From Mucilaginibacter sp. (lineage in GTDB: Bacteria; Bacteroidota; Bacteroidia; Sphingobacteriales; Sphingobacteriaceae): a DNA stretch of 64,000 bases. The translations under genes and the position numbers were made by a program. Location of the stretch: the NCBI RefSeq assembly GCF_025362475.1, contig NZ_JANYGH010000023.1:177404-241403 (forward strand). Reading direction: 5' to 3'. Numbering within the stretch: position 1 is the stretch's first letter; the number at the start of each line of letters is the position of its first letter. The notes below the pieces were generated by a model. It was not told where the DNA came from, did no database searches, and was given only the letters and a program-made list of their open reading frames with translations. Of this stretch, positions 32,961 through 41,836 are shown piece after piece.

Positions 32961-35924
32961 TTACTCTGCTTTTATAGGATCGTTGTAAGGCTGAACCAAT
33001 AGCACCGGGCTATCATTACCCAATACATTGGCATCAAACTCTATTTTGATGTTCCTGCTTTCGCCCCTCATCAAACTGAAATAATTATCATTCATTAAAG
33101 CAGGCAGTATTTGCTCGCCGTTGCTTTTCCTCACCGCTTGTGCCCTTATGGCAAAGGCTACAGCAGGAGATGATGCCGGGTTGGTTATGGTGGTATTGAT
33201 GTAATATTTACCATTTGCCCTGGTTACCTTTGAGTTTACTTTCAAACTCACTTTGGGCAGGTTATTCAGCGCTGTAAAATCGGTGCGTTTGTTGCCGCGC
33301 CAATAAAAGTTATCGGATACCAGTTTGCCTGCTTTATCGATTAATTTTAGTTTGATGAAATGCACATCACTTAAACCGTTACTTTTTGGTTCGCCACCAT
33401 ACACTTCAAAATCCCAAAGCGAGTAGCCCCAGCCCGAGCCACGGTGTACACCCTTCATTTTTACATAGCGGGCCCTAGTTTCATCAAAAGTAAACTGCTG
33501 TACGCCGCTGTGGCCATCTTCGGTATCATACACATCGCGCCATTGTTTGGCATCGTTGGATACCTGGATTTTAAAGGCTTTGCCGTAAGCTTCTTCCCAG
33601 TTCAATTTCACACCATTTACAACCTGTTCGTTGCCCAGGTCTACATAGATCCATTCATTATCGTTTTGCCTGCTGGCCCAGCGGCTGCCACTGTTGCCGT
33701 CGGTTGCCAAAGCAGCCTCCATGTTTTCTGATGATGAGGCAACGGTAGCCTTGTTTAAAGCCAGGTTGGTATGTTCTTCGGTAAATTTGATGGTAAAGCA
33801 ATTTACTGCTGTGTTGGCAATGGCATCTACCTGTTTGGTTTGATGATAATCGCTTACCGGCCTGCCATCGCTGTTGTATACTTCTACATCGGCCGTTAAA
33901 TCGCTAACGTTGCTGCCGGTAGTGTTAATTACCTTAACCGAATTATTTACCGGGTTCCATTGAATGTGCAGTGGTTCGCAGGCTTTTTTTGCACCCCAGT
34001 AGGCACCAGTCAGGTCGTAATAGTAATCATAGGTTTGCCATACCAGCGATGGGTAGGCCGACTGGCTCATCCAGGTCATGATACCCGATGCATCTTCCCA
34101 CATATTGTCTTCCCAACCCTCGTACATCGCCTTATTGGTTTCTATATTGAGCAGCTGCGCCTTGCGGCAATAATCCTGGATGCCGGTTGCTGTACCATAG
34201 CGTTTGTTAATCCCCTCATCATACCTATCGGGCCCCGCATTTCCTGCCGATGGACCAAAGAAATGCAGGTTCCACATCTCGTTTCGCGGCCATAGCTTAT
34301 CCTTAGGAATAAACTTTTTAAAGCTATCGTAATTGGTAAATACCGCCGTGCCAATCTCGCTGCGCAAACCCCAGCCCGGCGAACCGCCGAAACCATTAGG
34401 GAACCTGCTGAAATACCAGCGCGGGTCGAAATTTGTCCAGGGCCCGCTGCCAGTTAAACTACCCGCGTGCGAATTGGGTTGATAACGCCTGTCGCCCCCG
34501 TCATAGTTGCTGATATCTTCGGCCAGCCAGCCGTTAAGCGGTGGCATGGGTGTCCCTTCGTTATCGCCGCACCAAATGGCTATCGACGGATGGTTACGGA
34601 AGCGCTTGATCTTTTCTATCGCGTTAGCATTAAAATTGTTCACATCGTTGGGCAGGTTAGGGATAGAGTTTAACCAAAAATCATCCCATATCATCATGCC
34701 GTATTTATCGCAGGCATCGTAAAATTCATCATCAGTAGTTGATCCTATCCAGTTGCGCACGATGTTAAAGTTCATTTCCCGGTGTAGCTTCAGTTTGGTA
34801 TCGTATTCGTTGCCACGGCAGCGCAGCATATACTCGGCCATACCCCAGTTACCACCTTTTAAAAACACGCGGGTACCATTCACCAATACATGCAATACAT
34901 TGCCCACTGTATCGTAACTGTATTTTTTGATTCCGAATTTGATGGTCTGGCTGTCGGATATCTCATCGCCCAGTTTAAGGCTGAGCTTGCAGGTGTATAA
35001 GTTAGGTTCACCATAACCGTTTGGCCACCATAGTTTGGGGCTGTTAATGGCCAGTTGTTCAAAACGCTTTTTATCCAGCTTCACTTCGGCGGTACTGTTG
35101 GCGCCTACAAATACTTTTTGGGTAAATGCTATGTTTCCGGGTTGAATAGTACCGCTCAATGTACCCGTTTGAAATTTTGAAGTACTGTTTTTTACCCCTA
35201 ACGCGATAGATACGTCGGCCCGGGCATTGGTCGGCAAATCCGTTCTGATCCAGGGATCCTGGATAGTGATACCGCCTGTATTACTGAGGTAAACATTATC
35301 GGTTATGCCCGAGTTTAATCCCGGTACATACGGCATCCAATCCCAGCTGGCACTTGGAATATAAGTTGGGCTGGCATAGTTAACCAAAGGGTTAGCAGGG
35401 CAGTATACCAATACTGCTAAAACGTTTAAGCTACTTTTGCTGATTAAACCCGTAACATCAAAATTGCCCCGCTGCATAAAGCCATCCAAAATGCCAATTT
35501 GTTTGCCATTGAGGTAGATCTCGGCCTTGCGGTTGACGCCCTTAAAGTTAAGCCAGATCTTTTCTTTGGTATAACCGGCAGGGATGCTGAACTCCGTACG
35601 ATACCAAAAGTTACGGTCGTATTTGGCCTTATCAACCTTGTAAATATTATCGCCAAAGTTGGGATCTTTTTCCAGGCCGGCCACCACGTAGGCATTAAAT
35701 ACCGTACCGGGCACTACCCCCTTAACCCAGCTGGCTACATTGTAGCCGGGTTTGTAAATATTGGCGCTATCGGCACCAACTTCGGCCTGGGCTTTCACTT
35801 TCCAGTTGGTTTGCGGGTTTGAGCTATTGAGGTAACCCAGATTCTGCGCCGATGCGCCGGTGAAGGCAGCAACGCAGATTATTAAAAGGGATTTTTTTAA
35901 AACTTTGGGGAAATTTAAAGGCAT
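32961..35924 (-). CDS. GH2 exo-acting glycosidase with F5/8C (discoidin) domain
   Basis: 987 residues with a signal peptide (ends GASAQ). N-terminal sugar-binding and immunoglobulin-like domains lead to a GH2 TIM barrel (about 340-640) with NWIGSTTDDEFYDACDKYGM, acid/base Glu in IAIWCGDNEGTPMPP and nucleophile Glu in LRSEIGTAVF. A discoidin-like carbohydrate-binding domain (about 720-840: NLALNKATVASSSENMEAAL, ASRQNDNEWIYVDLGNEQ, YVKMKGVHRGSGWGYS) is inserted before the C-terminal beta domain. The sequence resembles beta-mannosidase/exo-beta-D-glucosaminidase-type GH2 enzymes; which sugar is cut is not certain. Its gene follows the GH92 stop by 13 bp, so the two share a transcript. Confidence 0.9.
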   Translation of the reverse strand: MPLNFPKVLKKSLLIICVAAFTGASAQNLGYLNSSNPQTNWKVKAQAEVGADSANIYKPGYNVASWVKGVVPGTVFNAYVVAGLEKDPNFGDNIYKVDKAKYDRNFWYRTEFSIPAGYTKEKIWLNFKGVNRKAEIYLNGKQIGILDGFMQRGNFDVTGLISKSSLNVLAVLVYCPANPLVNYASPTYIPSASWDWMPYVPGLNSGITDNVYLSNTGGITIQDPWIRTDLPTNARADVSIALGVKNSTSKFQTGTLSGTIQPGNIAFTQKVFVGANSTAEVKLDKKRFEQLAINSPKLWWPNGYGEPNLYTCKLSLKLGDEISDSQTIKFGIKKYSYDTVGNVLHVLVNGTRVFLKGGNWGMAEYMLRCRGNEYDTKLKLHREMNFNIVRNWIGSTTDDEFYDACDKYGMMIWDDFWLNSIPNLPNDVNNFNANAIEKIKRFRNHPSIAIWCGDNEGTPMPPLNGWLAEDISNYDGGDRRYQPNSHAGSLTGSGPWTNFDPRWYFSRFPNGFGGSPGWGLRSEIGTAVFTNYDSFKKFIPKDKLWPRNEMWNLHFFGPSAGNAGPDRYDEGINKRYGTATGIQDYCRKAQLLNIETNKAMYEGWEDNMWEDASGIMTWMSQSAYPSLVWQTYDYYYDLTGAYWGAKKACEPLHIQWNPVNNSVKVINTTGSNVSDLTADVEVYNSDGRPVSDYHQTKQVDAIANTAVNCFTIKFTEEHTNLALNKATVASSSENMEAALATDGNSGSRWASRQNDNEWIYVDLGNEQVVNGVKLNWEEAYGKAFKIQVSNDAKQWRDVYDTEDGHSGVQQFTFDETRARYVKMKGVHRGSGWGYSLWDFEVYGGEPKSNGLSDVHFIKLKLIDKAGKLVSDNFYWRGNKRTDFTALNNLPKVSLKVNSKVTRANGKYYINTTITNPASSPAVAFAIRAQAVRKSNGEQILPALMNDNYFSLMRGESRNIKIEFDANVLGNDSPVLLVQPYNDPIKAE

Positions 35925-35937
35925 TGTAGGCTGATGT

Positions 35938-38220
35938 TTAGTTTGATGTGTTTTTGGAGAGCGAAAAAGGTTTGTCTTCGGCTGCCAGACCTCGGCTCAT
36001 GTTGGGTTTATCGCCCATTTCAAAGTGCAGGATGCCGCCGGCCGTGATATCGCTGTGCTTAATAAAGTTGTGGGTATAAGGCTTCCCGTTAAGCGTTGCC
36101 GACTGGATATACACGTTTTGCTTACTGTTGTTATTGGCCTCTATCACAAACTTTTTACCATCCTCCAGCGTAATGGTCATTTTTTTGAATGCCGGGCTGC
36201 CTATCACATACTCATCTGTGCCGGGGCAAACGCTGTAAATGCCTGCCGCACTCAGCACATACCATGACGACATCTGCCCTTCGTCCTCATCGCCGGGATA
36301 GCCATTTTCGCCAGCGTTGTACATTTTGTCCATTACCTCACGCAGGTGTTGCTGTGCTTTCCAGGGCTGGCCGGCATAGTTATACATATACAATAGGTGA
36401 TGAATAGGCTCGTTACCCTGCGCGTACTGGCCCATTTTAAAGGCCGCCATTTCGGTCATCTCATGAATTACCTGTCCATAGCCCCCAACTTTAATAGTAC
36501 CCGGTTCGGTAAAAACCGAATCAATTTTATCTGTAAAATTTTTGTCGCCACCCATCAGGTTAATCAAGCCCTGCACATCCTGGAAAACCGACCAGGTCCA
36601 GTGCCAGGCGTTGCCCTCAGTGTAGGGGCCGCCCCAATCCATCGGGTCAAAAGGTTCAATCCAATTGCCTTTGGCATCTTTGGCACGCATAAAGCGCGTT
36701 TTTGGGTCGTACAGGTTTTTGTAATTATACATCTGCCGGCCAAAAACATTTTCGTAGTAGGTATTACCTGTTTGTTTAGCCAGCTGATATCCGCAAAAAT
36801 CATCATAGGCAAACTCCAAAGTCCAGGCGGTTGCGCCTAAAGTTTGAGGCGTGTAGGGCACGTAGCCATCGGCAAAATACTCTTTCCAGCCGGGCCTGCC
36901 GTTAGCGCTGCCCCAAGGACCTTTATTGGTGGCTTCGTGGTAATATGCCGCCAAAGCCTGTTTAGGGTCGAAAGTATGAATACCCTTAACCCAGGCGTCT
37001 GTTAACAGTGAAATGGAATGGTTGCCCAGCATCCCGCCCGTTTCGGCAGGGAACGACCAGGCCGGCAGCCAGCCGCATTGCTGCTGTGCATCCAGGAGTG
37101 CTTGCACATATTGCCCCTGCATTTTAGGATGAATAATGGTATTAAGCGGAAATTGCGCGCGGAAAGTATCCCAAAAGCCATTATCGGTATACATAAAGCC
37201 GTTGTGTACTTTACCATCATACGGACTATAGTAATAAGGCTTGCCATCTTTACCGTACTCAAAAAATTGGTGCGAGAACAGGTTGGCATGGTACATGCAG
37301 CTATAAAAAGTGCCCTTTTCATCTTCGGTAGCGCCTTCAATTTTCATGCGGCCCAACAACGTGTTCCAAACCTGGTCGGCAGCTTTGCGGGTATCATCAA
37401 AGCCGCGGTATTTGCCCAGCTCGGTTTGTAAGGTAAGCTCGGCCTGCTCCGGGCTTATATAGCTTGATGCTACTTTGGCCTGCACCGTTTCTCCATCTTT
37501 AAATTTAAGGTAAGCGCCAATACCCTCGCCTTCGCCGTTTAGGTTTTTGGGCGATAGCTTGTCTTTTTTATTTTCCCAGGTACCATAATCAGCAAAAGGT
37601 TTATCAAAGGTGATCACAAAATAGTTCTTAAACCCTTGTGGCGCCCAGCGGCAATTGTTCACCCAGCCAATGATCTTACGCTCCTGGGGAATGATCTTCA
37701 CCATACTCATTTTGGTGTAGCCATCCAATACCAGGTAAGAGCCCTGCCCCTTGGGGAAAGTGAAGCGTAAATGAGCTCCGCGTTCGGTAGGGGTCATCTC
37801 GGTGGTGATATTATTATCCAGTTTTACTTTGTAGTAACTGGGTTGGGCGGTTTCGTTCTCGTGCTTAAAGGCCGCGGCCCGGGCGTCTTCATTAACAACC
37901 AACTTACCGGTAACCGGCATAAAAGAAAACACCGCATAATCATTTACCCATGAACTGCACTGGTGCGATTGCTGAAAGCCGCGGATGGTATGCTCAAAAT
38001 ACTGATACTTCCAGCCATCGCCATTTTTGCCGGTTTGGGCCGTCCAGGTGTTCATACCAAAAGGCAATGCCGTGGCCGGGTAAGTATTGCCATAGCTAAA
38101 CTCATATTTTGTATTAGTGCCCTGCCGCGTGTTAACATATTTAACCAGGTTGGCATCCTGCGCAAAAAGGCAGTTTATCCATAAAAGCGTGGCAAGGCAA
38201 GTAAGTAAGCGTGTTTTCAT
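35938..38220 (-). CDS. GH92 alpha-mannosidase (first copy)
   Basis: 760 residues from ATG 38220, which starts the signal peptide MKTRLLTCLATLLWINCLFA; the frame is open 9 codons earlier. The GH92 fold is clear: an N-terminal beta-sandwich, then an (alpha/alpha)6 barrel with general acid Glu in GNEPIHHLLYMYNYAGQPW and base Asp in GDEDEGQMSSWYVLSAAGIY. These Ca2+-dependent exo-enzymes remove alpha-1,2/1,3/1,4/1,6-mannose by inversion. It is the first gene of a GH92-GH2 unit controlled by the operator/promoter at 38272-38302. Confidence 0.93.
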   Translation of the reverse strand: MKTRLLTCLATLLWINCLFAQDANLVKYVNTRQGTNTKYEFSYGNTYPATALPFGMNTWTAQTGKNGDGWKYQYFEHTIRGFQQSHQCSSWVNDYAVFSFMPVTGKLVVNEDARAAAFKHENETAQPSYYKVKLDNNITTEMTPTERGAHLRFTFPKGQGSYLVLDGYTKMSMVKIIPQERKIIGWVNNCRWAPQGFKNYFVITFDKPFADYGTWENKKDKLSPKNLNGEGEGIGAYLKFKDGETVQAKVASSYISPEQAELTLQTELGKYRGFDDTRKAADQVWNTLLGRMKIEGATEDEKGTFYSCMYHANLFSHQFFEYGKDGKPYYYSPYDGKVHNGFMYTDNGFWDTFRAQFPLNTIIHPKMQGQYVQALLDAQQQCGWLPAWSFPAETGGMLGNHSISLLTDAWVKGIHTFDPKQALAAYYHEATNKGPWGSANGRPGWKEYFADGYVPYTPQTLGATAWTLEFAYDDFCGYQLAKQTGNTYYENVFGRQMYNYKNLYDPKTRFMRAKDAKGNWIEPFDPMDWGGPYTEGNAWHWTWSVFQDVQGLINLMGGDKNFTDKIDSVFTEPGTIKVGGYGQVIHEMTEMAAFKMGQYAQGNEPIHHLLYMYNYAGQPWKAQQHLREVMDKMYNAGENGYPGDEDEGQMSSWYVLSAAGIYSVCPGTDEYVIGSPAFKKMTITLEDGKKFVIEANNNSKQNVYIQSATLNGKPYTHNFIKHSDITAGGILHFEMGDKPNMSRGLAAEDKPFSLSKNTSN

Positions 38221-38271
38221 TGGGCGATATAATTTGGTTTGTGCCAATAAAGGATATTAGCACCTGGTGTA

Positions 38272-38302
38272 CAAATATAAATAATAAATCGATTTAGCAA
38301 AA
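38272..38302 (-). promoter_or_regulatory. Promoter with embedded operator for GH92-GH2
   Basis: On the minus strand: a -33-like TTTG, then the operator (TAAATCGATTTAGCAAAA at 38285-38302 on the plus strand), then a consensus -7 box TATATTTG at 38272-38279, with a spacer of about 18 nt. The operator overlaps the -33 element and spacer, so binding would block RNA polymerase. Confidence 0.72.
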
Positions 38303-38304
38303 TG

Positions 38305-38337
38305 ACAAAACCTTATTTTATTTAAATAAGGTTTTGT
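38305..38337 (-). terminator. Hairpin overlapping the 3' end of the SGNH gene
   Basis: ACAAAACCTTATT at 38305-38317 is complemented by AATAAGGTTTTGT at 38325-38337. The right arm lies within the last codons of the SGNH gene and the left arm abuts the GH92 operator, so terminator and next promoter are packed together. Confidence 0.6.
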
Positions 38338-38980
38338 AAAACAGATCGGCCACAAATTTATTACCCTCGTCGTTCAGGTGTACGCCATCTTTGGTTAATA
38401 TGCCTTCACCTTTATTGGTTGGGTTATTTTTAACGTTATATTCGTGGCATAAGGTTCTGAAATCTACCAGGTCGCAATTGTTTTGTTTAGCCAGATCGCG
38501 GATGATGTTGGAGTACTTGTTCAGGTCGCCATCCAATTCATTGCTGTAGTCCGTTTTCTCACCTACGCTGGCCGGTGTACAGATGATCACCTTGATATTT
38601 TTAGCCTGCATTTTTTTGATCAATGCGGTGTAAAAGCGGCCAAACTTGTCCCAATCGGTACCGGTACCAAACATGCGCTTGTGCCATACATCGTTCACCC
38701 CTACCCAAATCACCACCTCATCCGGATTTTTTGTCAACACATCGTCTTCATAGCGCAAATACAGATCGTATATTTTATTACCGCCAATGCCTGCACCAGC
38801 AACCTCGTAATCCTTATCCTTTTGTTCGGCTTTAAGGCGTTGCTGGATCAGGGTGATAAAACCGGTGGGCTGCACACCGTACTCGGTAATGGAATCACCA
38901 AAAAACACCACCTTAACAGGCTTTTTAGTTTGGAAACTGCACAGCATGATGATGCCGGCAAACAGTAAGAATTTTTTCAT
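38318..38980 (-). CDS. SGNH/GDSL hydrolase (small)
   Basis: 220 residues with a signal peptide ending near LCSFQT. SGNH blocks are all present: block I VVFFGDSITEYG (nucleophile Ser), block III VWVGVNDVWHK (Asn), block V KDGVHLNDEGN (Asp and His). Likely a periplasmic esterase that removes acetyl or other acyl groups from glycan. Own operator-like site at 38990 and terminator hairpin at its 3' end. Not closely similar in length to the two larger SGNH enzymes further right. Confidence 0.88.
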   Translation of the reverse strand: MKKFLLFAGIIMLCSFQTKKPVKVVFFGDSITEYGVQPTGFITLIQQRLKAEQKDKDYEVAGAGIGGNKIYDLYLRYEDDVLTKNPDEVVIWVGVNDVWHKRMFGTGTDWDKFGRFYTALIKKMQAKNIKVIICTPASVGEKTDYSNELDGDLNKYSNIIRDLAKQNNCDLVDFRTLCHEYNVKNNPTNKGEGILTKDGVHLNDEGNKFVADLFYKTLFK

Positions 38981-38989
38981 TTGAATTGG

Positions 38990-39012
38990 TTAGCTAAATT
39001 GATTTAGCTAAA
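38990..39012. promoter_or_regulatory. Extended operator palindrome upstream of the small SGNH gene
   Basis: TTAGCTAAAT then TG then ATTTAGCTAAA, a palindrome in both half-sites, 10 bp before the start codon side. It gives the full two-sided form of the locus motif. Confidence 0.65.
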
Positions 39013-39071
39013 ATATATGTTTTGTTATCAAATAGCAAGTGTTAGGTATGAAGATTTTAAAAACTATAGAA

Positions 39072-39230
39072 ATGTCATTGCGAGTTGTAAAATTTCTCAA
39101 AACTCTGAAGGAGAAATAACATTTTAAAAGGTTTGTCATCCTGAGGAACGAAGGATCTATTTGCAGACAGTACAGGGCGAAAAAGCATGGCGACAAACAG
39201 ATCCTTCACTGCGTTCAGGATGACAAAAAG
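39072..39230. repeat. MITE-like palindromic element, copy 1
   Basis: Ends carry GTCATCCTGA...GGAACGAAGGATCT at left and AGATCCTTCACTGCGTTCAGG then ATGACA at right, so the termini are imperfect inverted repeats. A highly similar copy lies in opposite orientation at 55840-55997. A TGTCATTGCGAG tail at 39072 is shared by both copies. No ORF inside, consistent with a non-autonomous or REP-type element. Confidence 0.7.
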
Positions 39231-39275
39231 TGTTTTTTTTTGCAAGAACGTCATAGGTAGGCACGATGAAAAGTC

Positions 39276-39303
39276 TTAATTCTTGACTCTTGATTCCTGA
39301 CTC
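39276..39303. repeat. Tandem 14-nt repeat at the gene end
   Basis: Minus-strand units GAGTCAGGAATCAA and GAGTCAAGAATTAA, adjacent, differing at two bases, with a partial third. They form the coding end and stop of the propeller gene. Confidence 0.6.
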
Positions 39304-40496
39304 TCTTTCCCTATTTTCATCCTGATAAACCTCGGCCGATATAAATTAGGATGTTTCATCAAATCGGGAATGAAATCCACAGAGTTAATATTATAGCTGA
39401 TCAGCAGTTCGCCGGGAGCAGACAAGCTTGGATGCGCTTTTGCATTGTAAACCACAAAGGTTTTTTCCTCCAGGTCGGGTTTGCAATCCCATATCTTTAT
39501 TACTGGGCCAAACGGGCCGTAAGGTGTTGCGCCTATACGCATCCCTACGTCGGTACTCATCCCCCCTACCTGGAAAATAAGGGCGTACCGGCCATCTGGC
39601 AGGGCGGTAAGGCTTAACTCGTTGGATACGTTATCGGTAACATCGGCTACCTTGTTCATATCCTTTACCCAATTGGTACCATCGTAAAAAGTCCATCGGT
39701 CAAACTGTTCAAAATCTTTGGGTAACACGCGGGCTACCATCAATTTTTTGGCCATGCCGCGTACGCCGTAAATGTAAATATAGCCATCCGGTTTTGGCGC
39801 GTCCGCCTTTGTTGTATTTACATAGATACCTGCGCCAAATGAACCTATATCGTCGTTTTTATCGGTAAGATAAAAGGGCGTATCCATCTGTTTTAAACCG
39901 TGGTAAGGCGGCTGTGCGCCAGCGGGAATTTTGATGAGTGTATTGCCTACTTCCTTAAACCCGAATGCACCCGTGCCCACATTGCGCACCCTGTAGCCAA
40001 AAATGTAGATGGCATTATTTAGTTCCTGGTTTACAAAGCCATCGCCCAGCCAGTAGTAATCACTGGTATGGGTTTGGGTAGTGCGCGGTATAAATACCGA
40101 TTCGGCTGCTTTGGCTTTATCAGTATCCCAGGTAAATTTCATTTTGAGATTTGCAGGTTGATTGCCCTTAAGCACAGCAACGGAGTTATGGATCATTTTA
40201 TAACCAGGCGCCATGGTGCCATTTTCTATTTTACCGATCATACTATCGCTAAAAATGAATAACACCTTGTCGTTGGCTTTGGCCTGCCTGTTTTCTATAC
40301 CGTTTAATGGGATAGTGTAAATACCGTCGCCTCCAAACCAGCCGGTTTCGCGTTTTAACAGGGCGCTCCACTCGGGAGCTTCTTCTACGGTAAAGTTAAG
40401 GTCGGTAAGGTTTACAGTTTTAGCACTGGTTTGTGCTTTGGTTTGCGCGTTTACAATAAAACAAAATATAAGGCTGATGATCGCAAACTTTCTCAT
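39276..40496 (-). CDS. Secreted five-bladed propeller-type protein (DUF4185/DUF5005-like)
   Basis: 406 residues with a signal peptide (MRKFAIISLIFCFIVNAQT). Recurring patterns GDGIYTIPL, LFIFSDSMIG, NNAIYIFGYRV, DGYIYIYGVRG and RYALIFQVGG suggest a five-bladed propeller as in glycan-active DUF4185/DUF5005-type proteins. No certain catalytic residues. It lies inside the glycan locus between the small SGNH and Lgt genes. The last eleven codons (GKESQESRVKN) come from a tandem 14-nt repeat that also supplies the stop, so the native C-terminus may have been replaced by repeat sequence. Confidence 0.7.
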   Translation of the reverse strand: MRKFAIISLIFCFIVNAQTKAQTSAKTVNLTDLNFTVEEAPEWSALLKRETGWFGGDGIYTIPLNGIENRQAKANDKVLFIFSDSMIGKIENGTMAPGYKMIHNSVAVLKGNQPANLKMKFTWDTDKAKAAESVFIPRTTQTHTSDYYWLGDGFVNQELNNAIYIFGYRVRNVGTGAFGFKEVGNTLIKIPAGAQPPYHGLKQMDTPFYLTDKNDDIGSFGAGIYVNTTKADAPKPDGYIYIYGVRGMAKKLMVARVLPKDFEQFDRWTFYDGTNWVKDMNKVADVTDNVSNELSLTALPDGRYALIFQVGGMSTDVGMRIGATPYGPFGPVIKIWDCKPDLEEKTFVVYNAKAHPSLSAPGELLISYNINSVDFIPDLMKHPNLYRPRFIRMKIGKESQESRVKN

Positions 40497-40536
40497 AGGG
40501 ATAATTCAAATAATTGGGCACCCAAATTTAAACCGA

Positions 40537-41694
40537 CTATGGCTGCCTTTGCAAGTTATTTTTATGGTTTATGATTAAAAAAACAAAACCGGTTAATCCA
40601 CCCAGCACCATCAGTAAACCAATAAAACCAGCCTGGGTTAACTCCATACCCAAGATATGATATTTGGGATTGATACGGATCAGCTCAATTAAAAAGCGTT
40701 CGCCGCCGTTAAGGATGAGGTATAAAAAAAACATAAAACCAGGGATAATGATCTTATTCCTAAAAATCCACATCAGCATAAAAAACAATAAACAAATAGT
40801 GGCTTCATAAAACGGTGTAGGGTACACGCCATGCACCAGTTGATTACAGTAATTACCTGTGCAATCGGGCAAAGGAATCCCGGCGTTAATGGCATTATGC
40901 GGATACGTGAACGACCACATCCATTGAGGCAAAAACCCTGGCTTTGCATGGTTGTTGACAATTCCCCAGTCACCATCGCCTGCAAGCTGGCAACCTATGC
41001 GACCAATGCCATAAGCCAGCATCATCCCGGGCGAACCGATATCGGCCAGGTGTACCAGTTTCATTCCTTTTTTATGACCTATATACAGATAAGTTAGAGC
41101 GCCAAATATAAGACCTCCATAGTAAGAAAACCCGCGAACGTTGAATAAGGTCCCCACCGGATCGTACCTGAAATTATCCCAATGTTCAACCCTATCAAAA
41201 AGCTTTGCCCCTATAAAGCCAAAAAAGCCTACCGAAAACAGGAGCATTCCCATCAGCTGGTAAGGGTGTACTGTTTCCGTTACCAACCGGGGCTCCTCCA
41301 GTTCGTTTTCCTTTTTATCAGCATAAACCCAAAAACCAAATATGGCGGCTGTAAGAATCCCCATAACCAGGTTACCCTTTAGTGATAAAAGGTACGACTG
41401 CGGATTGTCACTGAAGATAGTGTAGTTAAACATTGCCCCAAATGCTTTGAAGCCTAATAGAAAACCAAGGAAGGAATTGATGCTGATTTCGGCGAAGGAA
41501 GCTTTTTGCCCCAACATTACTTCGCGGGTAAATGCGGTGATCTTACCTAAGGCCTCGTACCGTTTAAACTCCGAGCTGAATACCATGTACGAGAACAAAA
41601 AAGACAAGGCCATAAATAAACCCAGCGTTTGAATCGGGAATGTAAAATTAATCCCGAAAAGGTAGTAAATAAGGTGGCCTATAGTTGGAAACAT
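40537..41694 (-). CDS. lgt: Prolipoprotein diacylglyceryl transferase
   Basis: 385 residues with about seven transmembrane helices and the Lgt signature GRIGCQLAGDGDWG. It transfers diacylglycerol from phosphatidylglycerol to the lipobox Cys of prelipoproteins. It is longer than the typical ~290 residues because of an N-terminal extension and loop insertions, which is usual in Bacteroidota. It has no glycan-locus operator and looks like a housekeeping gene caught inside the locus, although the locus encodes several lipoproteins that need it. Confidence 0.9.
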   Translation of the reverse strand: MFPTIGHLIYYLFGINFTFPIQTLGLFMALSFLFSYMVFSSEFKRYEALGKITAFTREVMLGQKASFAEISINSFLGFLLGFKAFGAMFNYTIFSDNPQSYLLSLKGNLVMGILTAAIFGFWVYADKKENELEEPRLVTETVHPYQLMGMLLFSVGFFGFIGAKLFDRVEHWDNFRYDPVGTLFNVRGFSYYGGLIFGALTYLYIGHKKGMKLVHLADIGSPGMMLAYGIGRIGCQLAGDGDWGIVNNHAKPGFLPQWMWSFTYPHNAINAGIPLPDCTGNYCNQLVHGVYPTPFYEATICLLFFMLMWIFRNKIIIPGFMFFLYLILNGGERFLIELIRINPKYHILGMELTQAGFIGLLMVLGGLTGFVFLIINHKNNLQRQP

Positions 41695-41782
41695 CGCACT
41701 AATTTAATGATAAATGAAATCATACTGAATAGTAAAATTCGGCGAAATTCCTAAGGGAAAACTACATCGTGATTATAGCCTC

Positions 41783-41817
41783 AAAGTCATGCCGAAACAA
41801 GTAATCGGCATGACTTT
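41783..41817 (-). terminator. Terminator after the first SusC gene
   Basis: AAAGTCATGCCG, 11-nt loop, CGGCATGACTTT: a perfect 12-bp stem 20 bp beyond the stop of the SusC gene (minus strand). Confidence 0.75.
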
Positions 41818-41836
41818 AGTAATATATTGGGCTTAT

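Noticed and set aside
39008..39275. CRISPR-like or tRNA gene at the structured intergenic region
   Set aside because: Only one palindromic element with two inverted ends is present; there are no regular spacers and no cloverleaf.
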